Shown: in pieces, positions 6,517 to 9,177 of the stretch | How the letters are laid out: the number at the start of each line of letters is the position of its first letter | Numbering within the stretch: the first letter of the stretch is position 1 | DNA from: RUG14871 sp045539425 | GTDB taxonomy: Bacteria; Bacillota_I; Bacilli_A; Erysipelotrichales; Erysipelotrichaceae | Assembly (NCBI GenBank): GCA_045539425.1 | Contig: JAZQFH010000042.1 | Coordinates: 1-9,177, forward strand | Length of the DNA: 9,177 nt | Direction: 5' to 3' | The notes under the pieces: generated by a model | What the model was told of the DNA's origin: nothing | Seen by the model: only the letters and a program-made list of their open reading frames with translations | Database searches by the model: none | Translations under genes and position numbers: made by a program

Positions 6517-6648
6517 TTATTTGGCGTTTACGACTTTCTTAATCGTTTCACGGATCTAAGAAAGCCGATCACTGTTGTTTTCATTTACCCATCTGTAAAT
6601 AATTGACCGTGATACTCCCATATAATCGGCTGCTTCAGTTGATGTCAC
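6517..6648 (-). pseudogene. Broken helix-turn-helix (excisionase-like) gene fragment
   Basis: The frame from GTG at 6648 reads VTSTEAADYMGVSRSIIYRWV…, a clear MerR/excisionase-type helix-turn-helix (AADYMGVS–turn–RSIIYRWV). After 30 residues it meets an amber codon (cta at 6556–6558). It then stays open for 12 more residues (IRETIKKVVNAK) that fit a helix continuing the same protein, ending in TAA at 6519–6517. The GTG overlaps the TGA of the frame upstream (GTGA), and a run of seven A lies just before, so the two stretches may once have been one gene joined by a -1 shift. Small proteins of this type often control excision of mobile elements, but here the function is not known. Confidence 0.5.
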
Positions 6649-6920
6649 TCCCTTTTTTTGCACTCGTGAGTTATGCTATATTCACCTTCATTCATAGGAA
6701 GACCTTCTTTTGCGATCCACAAATACTCTTCCATCGGCTCCGGGAGTTTCACAGATGGTCTGCTTCGGATAAAAACGGAAACAGTAAACCGATAGATATC
6801 ATTGATAACTCCATAGCAGAACTCATTATGCAGCAGCCATATCACTTTAGCGGGATCTGCATCGGGTTCCTTTTTCCTGTATGTCCAGCCAGAATACCAG
6901 CTGTCTATTCTGTATTGTGG
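6645..6920 (-). pseudogene. Unrecognised open stretch between the GH1 gene and the HTH fragment
   Basis: Directly after the GH1 TAA the same frame stays open for 91 codons to TGA at 6647–6645. The translation (…WTYRKKEPDADPAKVIWLL…EEYLWIAKEGLP…) has natural-looking composition but no domain I recognise. It has no ATG near its beginning; a GTG at 6845 would give 66 aa, without a clear ribosome site. It may be the 5' part of the gene whose helix-turn-helix lies at 6517–6648. I cannot exclude that it is only a chance open frame. There is no obvious terminator after the GH1 gene, so it would be transcribed with the PTS operon. Confidence 0.3.
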
Positions 6921-8438
6921 TTAATATGCAATGTCGTTTTCAAGATCCGCGCCGTTTGACGCAATTACTTTTTTGTAGTAGAAGAACGATTTTTTGCGGC
7001 TGCGCTTTCCTGTTCCGCTCCCGTGATCATCCAGATCCACATAGATCATCCCATAACGTTTATACATCTCTGATGTACCAGACGAAACAAGGTCGATCGG
7101 CCCCCACCATGCATATCCGAACACATCCACGCCGTCTTCAATTGCTTCACGAAGCTGCTCGACGTGTTGGCGAAGGTAGTCGATCCGATAGTCATCAATG
7201 ATCCTACCGTCTTCTTCGACATGATCGACAGCCCCCAGGCCGTTTTCAGAAATAAAGATCGGGAGGTGATATCTGTCATAGATATGATTCAGCGTGATGC
7301 GGAACCCAATGGGGTCAACCGTCCATCCCCACTCAGATTTCGGCAGGTAGGGATTTTTCAGGTCAGAAACAAGTCTGCCGGTCGGCTTCGGAACTATATC
7401 CCCTTTATAACGCATAATATACGTCATATAGTAACTGATCGTTATAAAATCAACCTTGCCTTCCCTGATATTATCCATATCATCTTCTTCCATGTTGATA
7501 TGGATATGATTCTCATCAAAGAAACGCTTCATGTAATACGGATATTCACCTTTTGCCTGGACATCTGTGAAGAACCAGTTAAAGTGATCTTCAAACATGA
7601 CCTGAAGCTGGTCCTCCGGCCTGGCACTTTCCGCATAGTTTTCAAGCCTGCACAGCATATTCCCTATCTTTGCGTCAGGGGCGATCTCGTGACACGCTTT
7701 AACAGCCAGCGCGCTTGCGACAAACTGGTTATGAACAGCCTGGAATTTTTCCTGCCAGTGGCCGATATAGGAATTCTGTCCCAACGGATTCACAGGTCCG
7801 TCAAAGATGAGACCGCTGCTTGTGAACGGGTTTGAGAGCACGTTGTTGATCTCGTTAAACGTAAGCCAGTATCTGACCTTTTCTTTATATCTGTTCAAAA
7901 CGATCCTTGCATAATGTTCAAACGCTTTCACCGTATGTCTGCTCAGGAATCCGCCGTATTCTTCCGCAAGATGAAGCGGAGTGTCAAAATGAGACAATGT
8001 TACAAGCGGTTCAATTCCGTATCGATGCAATTCATCGAATACATCGTCATAGAACTGCAGCCCTTCTTCGTTCGGAATTTCGTCATCCCCGTTTGGAAGG
8101 ATCCTGGACCAGGAAATTGACATTCGGAACACTTTGAATCCCATTTCTGCAAACAGGGCGATATCTTCCTTATATGTGTGATAGAAATCGATTCCCCGCC
8201 GTTTCGGAAATTCCCAGTGTTCAGGATGCGCTTTCATATCAGCCAGCATCCCTTTCGTCGCGGCATTATGAGGTTCACGCTCCTCAAATCCGCCTTCGCG
8301 TTTCCTTGTTTCAGCATCTACCAGCCTTGCAAAATCAGAAGTTGCAAGTCCTCTTCCGCCTTCATTGTATGCGCCTTCAACCTGGTTTGCTGCAGTTGAG
8401 CCACCCCAGAGAAAGCCTTCAGGAAATCTCTTATTCAT
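6921..8438 (-). CDS. 6-phospho-beta-glucosidase, glycoside hydrolase family 1
   Basis: This cytosolic retaining hydrolase splits phosphorylated beta-glucosides delivered by the PTS into glucose 6-phosphate and the aglycone or sugar. The 505-aa protein is a full GH1 (alpha/beta)8 barrel. It has the N-terminal signature FPEGFLWGGSTAANQVEGA, acid/base Glu196 in TFNEIN and nucleophile Glu398 in ISENG. Ser453, Lys460 and Tyr462 (SGTSEMYKRYG) match the phosphate-binding triad known from LacG, which argues for a 6-phospho substrate. The ATG at 8438 is preferred over 8465 because it gives the family N-terminus and has AAAGGAA (8447–8453) 8 nt upstream. It overlaps the IIA gene by 8 nt (ATGAATAA). The protein is about 25 residues longer than typical family members, mainly around residues 40–80 (SDFARLVDAE…EFPKRRG). 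Beta-glucoside rather than beta-galactoside specificity is inferred, not proven. Confidence 0.93.
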   Translation of the reverse strand: MNKRFPEGFLWGGSTAANQVEGAYNEGGRGLATSDFARLVDAETRKREGGFEEREPHNAATKGMLADMKAHPEHWEFPKRRGIDFYHTYKEDIALFAEMGFKVFRMSISWSRILPNGDDEIPNEEGLQFYDDVFDELHRYGIEPLVTLSHFDTPLHLAEEYGGFLSRHTVKAFEHYARIVLNRYKEKVRYWLTFNEINNVLSNPFTSSGLIFDGPVNPLGQNSYIGHWQEKFQAVHNQFVASALAVKACHEIAPDAKIGNMLCRLENYAESARPEDQLQVMFEDHFNWFFTDVQAKGEYPYYMKRFFDENHIHINMEEDDMDNIREGKVDFITISYYMTYIMRYKGDIVPKPTGRLVSDLKNPYLPKSEWGWTVDPIGFRITLNHIYDRYHLPIFISENGLGAVDHVEEDGRIIDDYRIDYLRQHVEQLREAIEDGVDVFGYAWWGPIDLVSSGTSEMYKRYGMIYVDLDDHGSGTGKRSRKKSFFYYKKVIASNGADLENDIAY

Positions 8439-8775
8439 GATTGTTATTCCTTTCTGCTTTTTCACCCAGCATTCTGAATACCGGCAGGAAACGTCTTGCC
8501 ATCCTAAGTTCAGTATTGATCGTCATAACAGTATCCTGAGCATGGGTAAACAGGAGCGAATACTCTATGTTTTCTCCACCCACCTGTGCCTGGATTGCCT
8601 GCGTTTGGGCAATATGCGCCTTGGTTATTTCAGTTTCAGCTTCATCCAGAAGTTTTTCAGCTTCTTCATATTCAGATCTGGCCATTGCATCGATCGCTTC
8701 ATCAACTTTATTTCTCCCGTCACCGGCATGCAGGATCACCTGCATGGCAACTGCATTAATATTGATATCACTCAT
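8431..8775 (-). CDS. PTS Lac-family IIA component (lactose/cellobiose type)
   Basis: The 114-aa protein is a Lac-family EIIA, a trimeric helical phosphocarrier that takes phosphate from HPr and passes it to IIB. The phospho-histidine is His78 in LLFTHAQDT, the same number as in Staphylococcus LacF, and the metal-coordinating Asp of the trimer is Asp81. The first helices read VAMQVILHAGDGRNKVDEAI, as is usual. It lies 18 nt after the IIC stop codon and overlaps the GH1 start by 8 nt, so IIC, IIA and hydrolase are translated from one mRNA. Its ribosome site is weak (an AGCGGG-like stretch), so translation may depend on coupling. No IIB gene is visible in the window; it should lie beyond the right edge or elsewhere. 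Confidence 0.95.
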   Translation of the reverse strand: MSDININAVAMQVILHAGDGRNKVDEAIDAMARSEYEEAEKLLDEAETEITKAHIAQTQAIQAQVGGENIEYSLLFTHAQDTVMTINTELRMARRFLPVFRMLGEKAERNNNHE

Positions 8776-8793
8776 ACAATACGACCCGCTTTA

Positions 8794-9177
8794 TTATGCA
8801 GCTGCTCTACCGGCTGCTTTTTCTGCCGCTCGTTTTTCTTCTTTTTGGTATTCTGCTTTATCCGCGGCCTTGAAGAAGGGATACCAGATCAGTGCCGCAA
8901 GAAGCAGGTTCACACACACGAGCAGGATGTTCCGGACATCACCGCCGCTCATGAAGAAGGCAGATACCGCATTCGGTGCAAAATTCATATCAAAGTTGAC
9001 ATAGTTGATGCTTGCAAACCCAAACTTCATCCATATATAGGCATTAGCCGGCAGGATGATCGCGATCAGGATCGTCGGGATCAGCATATAAGGATTGCCT
9101 ACGACCGCACCGTACTGAAGCGGTTCATTGATATTGAAAACTGAAGGGATGATCGTTGCTTTGCCAAGGGTACGGAA
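8794..9177 (-). CDS. PTS cellobiose-family IIC permease, C-terminal part (cut by window edge)
   Basis: The frame is open to the right edge and gives the last 127 aa of a Lac-family EIIC, the membrane channel that binds and translocates the sugar. The piece starts in GKATIIPSVFNINEP, the conserved substrate-site signature of the family (NINEP), followed by QYGAVVGNP. Two strongly hydrophobic segments follow (around LIPTILIAIILP and ILLVCVNLLLAALIWYPFF), with a loop containing NFAPNAVSAFFMSGG between them. The end is a cytosolic Ala- and charge-rich tail (ADKAEYQKEEKRAAEKAAGRAAA). The upstream part, about 300 residues, is outside the window. Stop codons are doubled (TAATAA). Substrate is probably a beta-glucoside such as cellobiose, judged from the adjacent 6-phospho-beta-glucosidase. 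Confidence 0.93.
   Translation of the reverse strand, partial: FRTLGKATIIPSVFNINEPLQYGAVVGNPYMLIPTILIAIILPANAYIWMKFGFASINYVNFDMNFAPNAVSAFFMSGGDVRNILLVCVNLLLAALIWYPFFKAADKAEYQKEEKRAAEKAAGRAAA

Larger units (their letters stand above)
5868..6920. mobile_element. Decayed segment, probably the end of an integrative element
   Basis: This roughly 1-kb stretch holds no intact gene. It contains a serine recombinase C-terminal remnant (5953–6474), a broken helix-turn-helix gene (6517–6648) and an unrecognised open stretch after the GH1 gene (6645–6920). It separates a truncated comFA from a sugar-uptake operon, so its left edge matches an insertion breakpoint. In many elements using a large serine recombinase, that gene sits at one end next to the attachment site, as here. 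The right edge is not defined: the PTS operon could be cargo of the same element. I found no att repeat, because the other junction is outside the window. Confidence 0.45.

Noticed and set aside
6645..6660. Programmed -1 frameshift of an insertion-sequence transposase at the A7 run
   Set aside because: In the upstream frame the codons are AAA AAA AGG, so the classical A_AAA_AAG arrangement is not in register, and neither frame shows a transposase DDE domain.
7164..7835. 223-aa plus-strand open frame
   Set aside because: It is antisense to the GH1 gene, which has both catalytic glutamates and the phosphate-binding residues in the other strand; no domain is recognisable in it.
6921..8465. GH1 start at ATG 8465
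   Set aside because: It adds nine residues (MKKQKGITI) not typical of the family and lacks the good AAAGGAA spacing found before ATG 8438.
8365..9144. 259-aa plus-strand open frame
   Set aside because: It lies opposite the PTS IIC/IIA genes, whose translations carry clear family motifs. Composition is Cys/Phe/Ser/His-rich, as expected for an antisense frame, with no ribosome site.

Overview
This window is bacterial chromosome, almost certainly Bacillota (Firmicutes). The evidence is the block comFA–comFC–(csp)–secA–prfB read on one strand, which resembles the Bacillus subtilis order comFA-comFB-comFC…hpf-secA-prfB, together with a CarD/CdnL-type regulator, sigma-A type promoters and AGGAGG-type ribosome sites. 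The fairly short SecA and the Lac-family PTS genes would fit a gut lineage such as Erysipelotrichia. That placement is a guess from general features, not from a database match. Every real gene found lies on the minus strand, so the text runs from the right end (upstream) to the left end (downstream).

Right part (about 6921–9177): three genes of a beta-glucoside/cellobiose-type PTS operon. They are the C-terminal part of the IIC permease (cut by the window edge), the IIA phosphocarrier with phospho-His78, and a family GH1 6-phospho-beta-glucosidase. IIC with an unseen IIB would import and phosphorylate a beta-disaccharide, IIA relays phosphate to IIB, and the GH1 enzyme splits the phosphorylated sugar inside the cell. 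IIA and the hydrolase overlap by 8 nt.

Middle part (about 5868–6920): decayed DNA. It holds an unrecognised open stretch directly after the GH1 stop, a helix-turn-helix fragment interrupted by an amber codon, and the C-terminal third of a large serine recombinase with its own terminator. Immediately after this lies a comFA that has lost everything before its DEAD-box motif. The simplest reading is that an integrative element using a serine recombinase entered comFA and has since eroded.

Left part (1–5867): housekeeping genes. The comFA remnant overlaps comFC, an intact phosphoribosyltransferase-like competence gene. A small cold-shock protein gene follows with its own promoter and terminator. 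Next is secA, the Sec translocase ATPase, which overlaps prfB by one base (TAATG). prfB encodes release factor 2 and contains the classic autoregulatory in-frame TGA, so the full 366-aa product needs a +1 frameshift. Last is a carD-family gene with a near-consensus extended -10 promoter. A terminator-like hairpin sits between that promoter and the start codon. Intergenic regions are tight, and terminators and promoters abut or overlap one another.

The point most worth following is the comFA/serine recombinase junction. The carD leader hairpin and the palindrome at the csp transcription start are the next best leads. I saw no CRISPR array, tRNA, rRNA or recognisable riboswitch.
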